NCBI GenBank assembly: GCA_947303625.1
Contig: CAMYYV010000006.1
Coordinates: forward strand, 1-53,422
DNA: 53,422 nt
Reading direction: 5' to 3'
DNA from: an uncultured Bacteroidales bacterium
Lineage (GTDB): Bacteria > Bacteroidota > Bacteroidia > Bacteroidales > F082
Shown here: in pieces, positions 25,395-32,447 of the stretch
Position numbering within the stretch: the first letter of the stretch is position 1
Layout of the letters: the number at the start of each line of letters is the position of its first letter
Translations under genes and position numbers: made by a program
The notes under the pieces: generated by a model
The model's database searches: none
What the model saw: only the letters and a program-made list of their open reading frames with translations
Told to the model about the DNA's origin: nothing

Positions 25395-25730
25395 TTAATT
25401 TCCGTTCTGATTTGAAATTACTTTCTTTATAAGATACAATATTCGCCGTCTAGCACTCTTATATGTCTCTGTCTCTTTCAATATCTTTATAGCTTGATGA
25501 TACATTTTGCGAGAAATTGGTAAAAAATCTGAGAACATACCGCCGTTGTCTACTGCCATTGGAAACACTGAGGTGTACACCTTGTCTGTTTCCAGAATAT
25601 ACCATCGCACCTTATAAATTCCGCGATAGCCTTCCCTATCCTCTATAACATCAAGGACTTCGAGAAGGATGGGGGCGAATTTGCGATTCTTTCGCCATTG
25701 AAAGAAAGTGTCGTGCTTTTTGATTATCAT
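25395..25730 (-). CDS. Small unknown protein (111 residues)
   Basis: I do not recognise it. The likely start is the ATG at 25730 (MIIKKHDTFFQWRKNRKF), which overlaps the stop of the previous gene by four bases (ATGA). The longer frame from 25799 would overlap that gene by 73 nt. The protein is basic, with helix-forming Lys/Arg at the end (YKSARRRILYLIKKVISN) and a central strand YRGIYKVRWYILETD. It could be a nucleic-acid-binding or adaptor protein, which is a guess from charge only. It sits between the 166-residue gene and the AAA+ ATPase gene. Confidence 0.65.
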   Translation of the reverse strand: MIIKKHDTFFQWRKNRKFAPILLEVLDVIEDREGYRGIYKVRWYILETDKVYTSVFPMAVDNGGMFSDFLPISRKMYHQAIKILKETETYKSARRRILYLIKKVISNQNGN

Positions 25731-26227
25731 ATATCTGACTCTATTACATACTCCTGCGAAAGATCCAACTCCATCAAGCATTTTACCAGCGAGACACAAA
25801 ACGACACTAATAAGTCATAATCACCCCATCGCTCCCCCGTCTTCGGGTTAATTGGAGGCTCGTATGGCAACAACTCATCTTTGTGTTTTTTCAGATACAA
25901 AAGACCTTCGAACACACCTTTCAAATAGTCTTCCGATGCCACTTTGAATCCATTTTCTTCGGGGTGCCACAGATAATCATAAAGGGATAGTTCACCGATG
26001 GGAACATGGTGCGCCATATCGGTCATGTTGTGTGTGATGTTTTCGTGCCAAACCTCATCAGTCTCATACACATATTCTTTGATATGGCTGGTGTCGGCAT
26101 CCGGGAAATGGTCTATGACCTCATTCAACGTTTTCAACTCAAGGGTTCTGCCGTTTTCCCTCACATACACCCCAGTACCACGTTTCCGGACAGGGGTCTT
26201 TGATGTAATGTATAAATCCAAACTCAT
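25727..26227 (-). CDS. Small unknown protein opening with MSLDL (166 residues)
   Basis: I do not know the family. It has 166 acidic residues with no membrane segment. Strands at the start (MSLDLYITSKTPV, GTGVYVRENGR) lead to a helical part; WHENITHNMTDMAHHV (about 60-75) is His-rich and could bind a metal. The first five residues, MSLDL, are the same as in the HTH protein gene at 28636-29019, and both genes share the 84-nt leader module. The codons for the shared residues differ at silent positions. It is the first gene of a four-gene operon with the 111-residue protein, AAA+ ATPase and 536-residue protein. Confidence 0.7.
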   Translation of the reverse strand: MSLDLYITSKTPVRKRGTGVYVRENGRTLELKTLNEVIDHFPDADTSHIKEYVYETDEVWHENITHNMTDMAHHVPIGELSLYDYLWHPEENGFKVASEDYLKGVFEGLLYLKKHKDELLPYEPPINPKTGERWGDYDLLVSFCVSLVKCLMELDLSQEYVIESDI

Positions 26228-26296
26228 ACTATTAGTGATTTTGTTGTTTTCACCTTTATAGTATGAGATAAGCGAAAATGTTACAGATTTTCCTCA
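26213..26296 (-). promoter_or_regulatory. Leader module A, operator/promoter of the AAA+ operon
   Basis: The sequence from 26223 to 26296 matches 29015-29088 at 65 of 74 positions, and the match runs on into the first five codons. A 10-bp perfect inverted repeat (arms 26223-26232 and 26258-26267) spans the start codon. On the minus strand TGTAAC (26285-26280) and TACTAT (26263-26258), 16 nt apart, look like -35 and -10 elements. No TAnnTTTG box is present, so a sigma factor other than the housekeeping one may be used. Confidence 0.7.
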
Positions 26297-26329
26297 AAAA
26301 GTTTCTGCCTTAGTACCGGCTACAATTAC

Positions 26330-26581
26330 TCATTCTCCATTCTTGCGACCGCCTTTGCAAGTAAGGATGCCAAGCTCTTTCAGCCTTGCAATGTCATTTT
26401 GAATAGTTCTCTCTGTTATAGTCCTTTCCGAAATTTTTTCCGAAATGGCCTTTGCGGAAATAGTGGGATCAAGAGCAATCAATTCCAAGATTTTTAACTG
26501 TCGCTCGGATAATTCTTTTACGAAATCTTTTACGAAATCTTTTACGACTCCCTTTGCATCGATATACAAAACAAGCTTCAC
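26330..26581 (-). pseudogene. Winged-helix remnant of an AlbA_2-type regulator
   Basis: The frame encodes 83 residues from a GTG at 26581; a stop codon lies just upstream. It matches only the C-terminal tail of putative ATP-binding (AlbA_2/DUF4062-like) transcriptional regulators of Bacteroidota: DFVKDFVKELSERQLKILEL, a winged helix with TERTIQNDIARLKELGIL, and the end KGGRKNGE. Two tandem 12-bp units (26520-26543) encode the DFVK repeats. The large N-terminal ATP-binding domain is missing. It could be a short stand-alone regulator, but a broken remnant is more likely. It sits between the metallophosphoesterase gene and leader module A. Confidence 0.55.
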
Positions 26582-26644
26582 CTATGGCTAAGATGCTGCA
26601 TCGTTTCCTCCGAGAAATAGCCGTATGGAACGGCCTTGTTCTAT

Positions 26645-27220
26645 TCATTTCTGCTGCTCCACCTGTCTATCGATAATCACCTTGACCTCCTCAAAAGACA
26701 CCGGCTTGAAGTCGTTGTTGTCCACACCTACGTCGTACTGGGTCGGATACAAATACTGAAGCCGTTCAGCATCAATTCCCGTGTTGTTCTTTCTGGTGTG
26801 GACATGACCAAAGAGTTGCCATACGTCATTGTAGCCACCTTCGAAACAAAGGAATGGATAGTGGCTTAGATACATCTTTTGTTTGTCCACCGTGATAAAC
26901 ATCTGCAAGGCCACATGTTCAAACCGTTGAATAAAGCCTTGACGGAAATTTTTCAGGTCGTGGTTGCCGAGAATCAAGTAAATCTTGCCATTTAGTCGAT
27001 CAAGCAACTTTGTCCACTCGGCAGCACCGCCCAGACAGAAATCACCCAAATGGAAAACGATGTCATCTTCACTGATAACACTATTCCAATTGGTTATCAA
27101 GGTTTCATTCATTTGTTCCACACTCTTGAAAGGACGATTGCAGAACTTGATAATATTCGCATGGTTAAAGTGTGTGTCTGCCGTAAAAAAGAGCTTTTCT
27201 CCTTTAAAATTGAAGTTCAT
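26645..27220 (-). CDS. Calcineurin-like metallophosphoesterase
   Basis: This cytoplasmic phosphoesterase has 191 residues. All metal-binding motifs are present: FTADTHFNHANI (residues 12-23, D-x-H), VFHLGDFC (about 55-62, GD), LILGNHDLK (about 82-90, GNHD), LSHYPF (about 113-118) and LFGHVHTR (about 131-138, GHxH). Short members of this kind are common in phages and mobile islands and cleave phosphodiesters of unknown identity. It follows the 447-residue gene by 57 nt and may be transcribed with it from leader module B. Confidence 0.85.
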   Translation of the reverse strand: MNFNFKGEKLFFTADTHFNHANIIKFCNRPFKSVEQMNETLITNWNSVISEDDIVFHLGDFCLGGAAEWTKLLDRLNGKIYLILGNHDLKNFRQGFIQRFEHVALQMFITVDKQKMYLSHYPFLCFEGGYNDVWQLFGHVHTRKNNTGIDAERLQYLYPTQYDVGVDNNDFKPVSFEEVKVIIDRQVEQQK

Positions 27221-27277
27221 TTTTCGTGATTATTACGTTTTTTCTGTTATCTCTTAACTATTAGCTGTATATTTCCT

Positions 27278-28621
27278 TTAGCACCGTCGTTTAAATGGAT
27301 TATTCCAAAAATTGAATTCAGGCCATGAGGGATATGAATGATAGGGATTCGAACACGAAAAACCATGCTCTTGGGGCCAAAACAATTCCTTTTTATGTTC
27401 ATCGGTCAGCAACTCATCCTCATGCTCGACAAACGGGTCAATCCATTCCACCTTGCTTTTAAGCCATTGAAGTTTTTCGAGTTCGTCATCATCCTGTGTT
27501 TCTTTGTCGTTCAAGAAGGATGCATACCTTTCGGCATAAGACCTTAATACATTAGCCCAAGCATATAATTCGGCATTTAGAAAAACCTCTTTCAGCTTTT
27601 CCGTTTCCTCCTTTTGTCTCTTTTTCAGATCTTTCCTCCTTTGCTCTTCAAGTTCCCATTTCCTATGTGCCTCTTCTCGCTCGAGCCTGAGTCTTTCCTG
27701 CCTCGCATTCTCTTCTTTGATGTAATTCGCTTCGTATTCGATTTTGGCAACGATATTGAGGATTTTATCTTCCAGTTTGACGGAAGAAGAATCTTCTGCA
27801 TATACGGAGTATTCATGAAAATCTTTAGTACGAGTAATTTCAAATCTCAGTTTTCCTGATGGAATTGATTGGAATCTAGGATAACTCGATGCTGTGTTTT
27901 CAACTCGTTGGTTTACTTCTGATAGTTTTATCGGAACTGTCTCTGTATTTACAATAACATAGGTACTTCGGTTGCTTTTAGACACAATTTGGCGTCCGCG
28001 TAATCTCAATATCCGTATAATTGTATAGAAAATCCTTAATGCGCGATCCAGATTCTTTGGCTCTACATGTATGTCAAGAGGATTGTTGATCTTGCTCTTA
28101 TAGGGATTCCTTTTTAAATACTTTCCATTTTTTCTCCTATAGTATTCTTTGGTATCGATGATAAGCGGGTCTTTGGCATACAGTATTTCAGGGACAACAA
28201 AGACAGTTTGATCCATCTGTTTCAGTTCGTACTGTATTCTCTGCTTTGGATCAGTAAAAAGATTGACTGCAAGTTCTTTGTCTTTTTGTGGTTCATCTTT
28301 TTTTTCGTAAGTATCTAGTTCTTTGACTATTTCCTCGGTCTTTTGTTCTTGAATTAACGTGTGTTCTGCTTTTTCTGTTTTGGATTTCTTCTCCAAACCG
28401 CTTTCAATAGGTGGTATCTCTTCCGTGAACTCTGGTAAGACGGGGATTTCTACTGGTTTTCCGAATTTGAGTTTTGACCAATGTCCTGATGTAGGGGTTG
28501 GTATGTTCAATTGTCGGCAGTATTGTCTTAAAATCTCGGGAGGAACGCCCAATTGTTCCGCAACTTTTTTGGCTGGCTCTCTCCAGATCCATTTATATAG
28601 TTCTTGCCTTGTCATAGTCAT
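27278..28621 (-). CDS. Unknown protein with N-terminal HTH-like LYKWIW...GHW domain
   Basis: The protein has 447 residues. The N-terminal 60 residues (ELYKWIWREPAKKVAEQLGV, then LNIPTPTSGHWSKLKFGKPV) look like a helix-turn-helix element found in a widespread bacterial family; relatives read LYxxVWSxPMxxVAxxxGIS...PPRGYWAK. The second part (about 175-215) contains NPLDIHVEPKNLDRALRIFY, also typical of that family. A highly charged coiled-coil region rich in Glu, Arg and Lys runs from about 300 to 350. No enzyme motif is seen. The family is unannotated as far as I know and tends to occur in accessory regions. It follows the excisionase-like HTH gene by 14 nt. Confidence 0.75.
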   Translation of the reverse strand: MTMTRQELYKWIWREPAKKVAEQLGVPPEILRQYCRQLNIPTPTSGHWSKLKFGKPVEIPVLPEFTEEIPPIESGLEKKSKTEKAEHTLIQEQKTEEIVKELDTYEKKDEPQKDKELAVNLFTDPKQRIQYELKQMDQTVFVVPEILYAKDPLIIDTKEYYRRKNGKYLKRNPYKSKINNPLDIHVEPKNLDRALRIFYTIIRILRLRGRQIVSKSNRSTYVIVNTETVPIKLSEVNQRVENTASSYPRFQSIPSGKLRFEITRTKDFHEYSVYAEDSSSVKLEDKILNIVAKIEYEANYIKEENARQERLRLEREEAHRKWELEEQRRKDLKKRQKEETEKLKEVFLNAELYAWANVLRSYAERYASFLNDKETQDDDELEKLQWLKSKVEWIDPFVEHEDELLTDEHKKELFWPQEHGFSCSNPYHSYPSWPEFNFWNNPFKRRC

Positions 28622-28635
28622 CTTGTTTTACAACA

Positions 28636-29019
28636 CTAAAAATCGTCCTCTTCATCATACTCTCGTTTGTACTTCTCTGAAGCAGTTCCCTTCCTAGACT
28701 GCTCTACCCATTTTATGAGTTCGTCTTCAAAGAAATATATCTTTTCCCCTTTGTCATAATAAGGTATTCTATTAGTCCGAACCATTTTGTTGATTGCGTT
28801 TTTGGTCAGCCCAAGAATCTCAGCAGCCCTTTCTGCTTCTATGGGCCGATGTTTGTCTACCCCAAGCCCCAATTGGGATTCTATGTGTTCCAAAACGGCT
28901 CTCATTTCCGCAATTTCGTTAATGAGATAATTCACCGCCTTGGGAACATTCTGCAGCGTAAGCTCCTCTTTTTCTATGACTTTTGTGGTCTTCTTTTCCG
29001 TTTTCAAATCTAAGCTCAT
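28636..29019 (-). CDS. Excisionase-like helix-turn-helix protein
   Basis: The protein has 127 residues. Residues about 20-55 form a coiled-coil helix (NYLINEIAEMRAVLEHIESQ). Residues 59-106 are a MerR/excisionase-type HTH (PIEAERAAEILGLTKNAI, then RTNRIPYYDKGEKIYFFEDE, with ELIKWVEQ at the end). The tail is acidic (EYDEEDDF). Such proteins bind DNA and often act as regulators or excisionases in mobile elements of Bacteroidota. It starts MSLDL like the 25727-26227 product and has leader module B; it is a candidate to bind the inverted repeat in both modules. It is the first gene of its operon. Confidence 0.85.
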   Translation of the reverse strand: MSLDLKTEKKTTKVIEKEELTLQNVPKAVNYLINEIAEMRAVLEHIESQLGLGVDKHRPIEAERAAEILGLTKNAINKMVRTNRIPYYDKGEKIYFFEDELIKWVEQSRKGTASEKYKREYDEEDDF

Positions 29020-29088
29020 ACTATTGGTGATTATGTTGTTTTCACCCTTATAGTATGTGAATACCGAAAATGTTACAGTTATTCCTCA
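29005..29088 (-). promoter_or_regulatory. Leader module B, operator/promoter of the HTH operon
   Basis: This is the second copy of the module at 26213-26296. The inverted-repeat arms are 29017-29024 and 29050-29057 (8 bp, CATACTAT/ATAGTATG), again including the start codon. On the minus strand TGTAAC (29077-29072) and TACTAT (29055-29050) are again 16 nt apart. The arm next to the -10-like element is two bases less perfect than in module A. Confidence 0.7.
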
Positions 29089-29123
29089 TAAAAAGTGTAC
29101 CTTAGAAGAAAAAAACCTACATG

Positions 29124-30035
29124 TCAAACAATCAGGAACCGATTGAGCATGTTCCAAAAAACTTCAATGGAAAGACCTGTGGAATAAGCTGACTCGGACT
29201 CGTGCATCATGTTTCCAGTGGAGAGGTAATGATTATGACGCAACTGTTTGATGGCATCAGCACAAGGTAGTGCGTCAATGGCTTGACTATAGTAACCCAA
29301 AAGTGTGGGATAAAGATGGATAAAATCATCATTAATGCGCTGTGCCATTTGCTGATGCACTTTATCAAGTACCAGCCGTTTGCCCTGTATTAAGCTAGTC
29401 AGGTATTTTGTCAAACGCTCCTTCATACGATGGACAGTCACCCGATAGTTGCCACTGGACATCCCAAGTGCTTTGGCCATGGCTTCGTTGGGCAAGGCTT
29501 GTTTCTTGTTAAGTAAAGTGAGCAGCGTTCGGAGGAAGATAAAACCTTCGTGAGGAAGAAAGACTTGATGGGCGTAGGCTATCAGGTCGGAAGCAATGGA
29601 TAGCTTACGCTCGTCGTTCAATAGAGAAATAGGGACATCGGATTCTGCCATATACTCAACGGGGAGTTCAGTAAGCGCATATTTCTCTTCTTTGGCAGCA
29701 CGCACACTGAGGTAATTGCGAAAAGTGTTGAGCATCCAGGACTCAAATGAATCATTCTTCTCAATGTCTTGAATTGATTGATAGGTTTGTTGATTGTTTC
29801 CCTTCTTTCCTTCACGCAGATAGAAGAAGAAATCATCAACAATGTCATCAAATTCATCAAACAGTTGATGCTGATAGACTTCAAAACGTTGCCTTAACTG
29901 ATGATTGAAGCGTTGACATAGCAAATAGTACATCGCTTCATCTGCCCGTTCATCCCTCTTAAGAATGATGTCTATAAAGTCTGAAATAGGGATTCCTGCA
30001 TACTGGTCAGCTGTTCGTACGTTGATGATTCCCAT
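29124..30035 (-). CDS. Sigma-70-family (ECF-like) sigma factor with C-terminal extension
   Basis: The protein has 303 residues. Region 2 is seen at about 30-118: RADEAMYYLLCQRF, then FDEFDDIVDDFFFYLREG, and SFESWMLNTFRNYLSVRAAK, the usual order of core-binding and -10-recognition helices. Region 4 is at about 155-215 with the HTH LPNEAMAKALGMSSGNYRVTVHRMKERL. About 85 extra residues follow, which normal ECF sigma factors of 170-200 residues lack. The start is 2 nt after the stop of the T9SS protein gene, so it may be read from that promoter. Directly downstream lies leader module B; this sigma factor is my leading candidate to read the two modules, by inference. Confidence 0.7.
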   Translation of the reverse strand: MGIINVRTADQYAGIPISDFIDIILKRDERADEAMYYLLCQRFNHQLRQRFEVYQHQLFDEFDDIVDDFFFYLREGKKGNNQQTYQSIQDIEKNDSFESWMLNTFRNYLSVRAAKEEKYALTELPVEYMAESDVPISLLNDERKLSIASDLIAYAHQVFLPHEGFIFLRTLLTLLNKKQALPNEAMAKALGMSSGNYRVTVHRMKERLTKYLTSLIQGKRLVLDKVHQQMAQRINDDFIHLYPTLLGYYSQAIDALPCADAIKQLRHNHYLSTGNMMHESESAYSTGLSIEVFWNMLNRFLIV

Positions 30036-30037
30036 TT

Positions 30038-31543
30038 CTAATCCTTCACCAACTTTATTGTTGTCGTGCCTTCATCGCTGGCAATCCGTACTACATAAAC
30101 ACCTTTGGCAACAACGCGGAGGTCAAGTTCGACGCGACCTTCCATCAGCGTGGCAGCCATCACTTGCCTACCAAACAAATCGAAGACAACGACCTCTCCA
30201 TCGGCGGCATTGGCATCAATCATGACGTTGCCTGTGGTGGGATTGGGACTGACTGTAACGGCAAGAGCCGACCCTTCACTGACACCAACACTAGAATCGT
30301 TGCCCACCCATACATCGTCAACATACACGCCGTCGGCATCGTTGGATTTGCCTTTGAAGGCAATATAGTAAGTGGCCGAAGCCTCAGGCAGGGCAAAAGT
30401 GACGGAATCCCAAGTGTCGTATATATCAGTGTATTCTCCAAGGAGATGCCAATAGTCGTCCAGCGAGGTGGCATACCATACCGAGAGTTCATCGGCATTG
30501 TTATAGTTGCCATGGGGTTCCTTGTGTTTGAAAGTAAGAACCGGATTGCTGACCCCAGTGATGTCCAACGGCGCGGAAACGAGCAAGGCCTCTTCTCCTA
30601 ACCAGATGAAGAAGGCCGTGTTGTTGGGATAGAGATAACCTGGATCGATTACCCATCCATCCTCACCCGAGACGATTTGGCTCTGCCAGCACACGAACTC
30701 TTCTGAGGCCTCAAAATCGTCAAAGTAAGGAATCTCGTCTGTGACAATAATCACATCGCATAGCGTAGTGAAAGTCTGCGTATACGACCATTCAGACTCC
30801 AGCCCTCCACCGCAGTTGGCTTTGACACGGAAAGTGTATTCGGTGTTGGGTCTCAAACCCTCCATGAGATAGGGCTGGGTGGTGACGGTCGTCTCGTGTC
30901 CGTTCAAGTCGATGGTCCAACTCTCCTCGTTGCCTGCCGATGTCCATCCGAGCAGTGCGGAAAAAGCCGTTACCTCAGTGGCTTGCAGTCCCAAGGGGCG
31001 AGCACAACCTCCGGCCGAAACGATATCGATGTCGTCAACAAAGATGTAATATCCGCCGTTGCTGTGACCCAAAAACGAGACTTGGAAAGTGGGTGACAGA
31101 TCTTCCAAGGTAAACGATGCATCGTAGGTGTTCGACCAGTCGCTGATGCTGTAGCTGCCGAGTTGATGCCAACTGTCGGTCGGCGAGGTGCGGTAACTCA
31201 CCACGAGTTCGTCGGGGGTATACAGCGCCATCATCGCGTAGGCAAAGCTGAAGGTAGCACTGCTGCTGCCCGTCAGGTCGAAGGTGGGCGAAACCAACCG
31301 AGCCTCTTCTCCCGCAGATGCGTTTTGGAAGGCCACAACATTGGTGCCCGTGCCCAGCATCACCGCCCATGTGGCGTTGCCCGTCGTCTCCACGGTCCAA
31401 CATTCCATCTCACCAGAATCAAAACCTTCGGAGTAGGACTGGCCCGGACCGATAGGGATCACGCATTGCGCGAAAACATTCGCTGTGCCAAACGCTAACA
31501 TCATAACGAGAACAGCAATCATCGAAAAGTACTTGTTTTTCAT
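30038..31543 (-). CDS. T9SS-exported adhesin-like protein
   Basis: This surface or secreted protein has 501 residues. A signal peptide (about 1-25, ending NVFAQ) is followed by two MAM/cleaved-adhesin-like jelly-roll domains: about 35-175 (YSEGFDSGEMECWTVE, ending YYIFVDDIDIVSAGGC) and about 265-420 (YFDDFEASEEFVCWQS, ending GVYVDDVWVG). A fibronectin type III domain lies between them (about 180-262). The C-terminal 70 residues are a type A sorting domain: VSPNPTTGNVMI, FDLFGRQV and GVYVVRI...KLVKD. The organism therefore has a type IX secretion system. Such proteins usually bind host or polysaccharide surfaces. It has its own promoter and is followed 2 nt later by the sigma factor gene. Confidence 0.88.
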   Translation of the reverse strand: MKNKYFSMIAVLVMMLAFGTANVFAQCVIPIGPGQSYSEGFDSGEMECWTVETTGNATWAVMLGTGTNVVAFQNASAGEEARLVSPTFDLTGSSSATFSFAYAMMALYTPDELVVSYRTSPTDSWHQLGSYSISDWSNTYDASFTLEDLSPTFQVSFLGHSNGGYYIFVDDIDIVSAGGCARPLGLQATEVTAFSALLGWTSAGNEESWTIDLNGHETTVTTQPYLMEGLRPNTEYTFRVKANCGGGLESEWSYTQTFTTLCDVIIVTDEIPYFDDFEASEEFVCWQSQIVSGEDGWVIDPGYLYPNNTAFFIWLGEEALLVSAPLDITGVSNPVLTFKHKEPHGNYNNADELSVWYATSLDDYWHLLGEYTDIYDTWDSVTFALPEASATYYIAFKGKSNDADGVYVDDVWVGNDSSVGVSEGSALAVTVSPNPTTGNVMIDANAADGEVVVFDLFGRQVMAATLMEGRVELDLRVVAKGVYVVRIASDEGTTTIKLVKD

Positions 31544-31577
31544 GGCTCTTATTTTTGATAATGAATATTTTACCGAG

Positions 31578-31585
31578 CAAAGATA
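31578..31585 (-). promoter_or_regulatory. Promoter -7 box (TATCTTTG) of the T9SS protein gene
   Basis: The minus-strand TATCTTTG lies 34 nt before the ATG at 31543. Confidence 0.6.
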
Positions 31586-31607
31586 ATAAAGTAACCCTTA
31601 TCTCGCA

Positions 31608-32381
31608 TTATCCTTTTATTCCAAAGTAGTACTGCCCCTTCCCCACCGTGGCCTTGCCGTATTGGATGGCATTGACGGGACAGTGGTGATAGCAGCTCAT
31701 GCACATAGTGCAGTGGCCATTCCATTTAGGACGACCTTCTTCGAGGGTGATGTTCTTCAGCGGACACGCCTCCACGCACTTGCCACAGTGGATGCAGGCC
31801 TCCGTCGACAGGTATTTTGTGTCGTCGGCAGCCATGCGGTTAAAGCCCGGGTTTATCACGTAGGTCTTCAGCCAGGCCGCACCGCCCTTGGTCATCTCGG
31901 AAAAACGCTCCTTAGCCTTGAGTCTCGGGATGTTGCGCATCAAGGTGGCATCGGTGGCTTTTGTCTTTTTGCGGGCATTCTCATCGGTATCGAGTTTGAA
32001 GCCTTTCATGCCAATATAGGTCTCAGGCATTTGCACGCTGAAACAGGCCGATAGCAACCATCCCTTCTGCCCCATGGCTTTGCGGAAGACCTTCTCCGTG
32101 AGACCGCTTTGGTCGCCACAGGTGCAGGCAAAATATATATAGTTCGGCCCTTCGACAGGCTCAGGGACCTTCATCTTTTCAATAAAATCCAGCACCAGCT
32201 TCGGGGGCGCCCAAGCATAGATAGGAAATACGAAACCTAAGCTTTCGCCTTCAGCTAAACTGTATTCATAATGGCCTTCGCGTGCCGCTTCTGGGATAAA
32301 AACCAAAGTGTCATTTAAGCCTGCAGCCAAAGTCTCGGCCACATGACGGCTGTTACCGCAACCAGAGAAATAGAAGATCAT
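31608..32381 (-). CDS. EFR1-family ferredoxin (flavodoxin plus 2x[4Fe-4S])
   Basis: The protein has 257 residues. The N-terminal flavodoxin-like domain starts MIFYFSGCGNSRHVAETLAA (FMN phosphate loop, residues 1-20) and has GFVFPIYAWAPP (about 49-60). The C-terminal part carries two [4Fe-4S] clusters: ACIHCGKCVEACPLKN (about 195-210) and CTMCMSCYHHCPVNA (about 223-237). Such proteins move electrons in anaerobes; the partner is unknown. A 24-bp repeat (32146-32169) sits in the coding region and adds VPEPVEGP at about 72-79 between two flavodoxin helices. The frame stays open. The gene faces the MATE gene across a shared promoter region. Confidence 0.88.
   Translation of the reverse strand: MIFYFSGCGNSRHVAETLAAGLNDTLVFIPEAAREGHYEYSLAEGESLGFVFPIYAWAPPKLVLDFIEKMKVPEPVEGPNYIYFACTCGDQSGLTEKVFRKAMGQKGWLLSACFSVQMPETYIGMKGFKLDTDENARKKTKATDATLMRNIPRLKAKERFSEMTKGGAAWLKTYVINPGFNRMAADDTKYLSTEACIHCGKCVEACPLKNITLEEGRPKWNGHCTMCMSCYHHCPVNAIQYGKATVGKGQYYFGIKG
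32146..32169. repeat. 24-bp repeat in frame inside the EFR1 ferredoxin gene
   Basis: The sequence (GGCCCTTCGACAGGCTCAGG plus GACC) is identical to the reverse complement of 4476-4499. Read on the gene strand it gives VPEPVEGP. Confidence 0.85.
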
Positions 32382-32402
32382 GATTTACTGCGTTTGTTGC
32401 TG

Positions 32403-32410
32403 CAAAAATA
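32403..32410 (-). promoter_or_regulatory. Promoter -7 box (TATTTTTG) of the EFR1 gene
   Basis: The minus-strand box lies 21 nt before the ATG at 32381. It is back to back with the MATE promoter box at 32419-32426. Confidence 0.6.
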
Positions 32411-32418
32411 ATAAAATG

Positions 32419-32426
32419 TACCTTTG
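32419..32426 (+). promoter_or_regulatory. Promoter -7 box (TACCTTTG) of the MATE gene
   Basis: TACCTTTGCAGCC lies 21 nt before the ATG at 32448. It contains the in-frame TTG at 32424, which is therefore not a start codon. Confidence 0.65.
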
Positions 32427-32447
32427 CAGCCTCAAAAAGGATCCTGC

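Noticed and set aside
22533-29019. Prophage or integrative element
   Set aside because: The AAA+ ATPase, metallophosphoesterase and excisionase-like protein suggest phage links, but there is no integrase, structural, lysis or packaging gene and no att-like direct repeat was found at the edges.
32424-32447. TTG start for the MATE gene
   Set aside because: The codon is part of the TACCTTTG promoter box, so it would not be transcribed as a start. The GTG at 44564 for the GT39 gene was rejected because it lies in a palindromic repeat.
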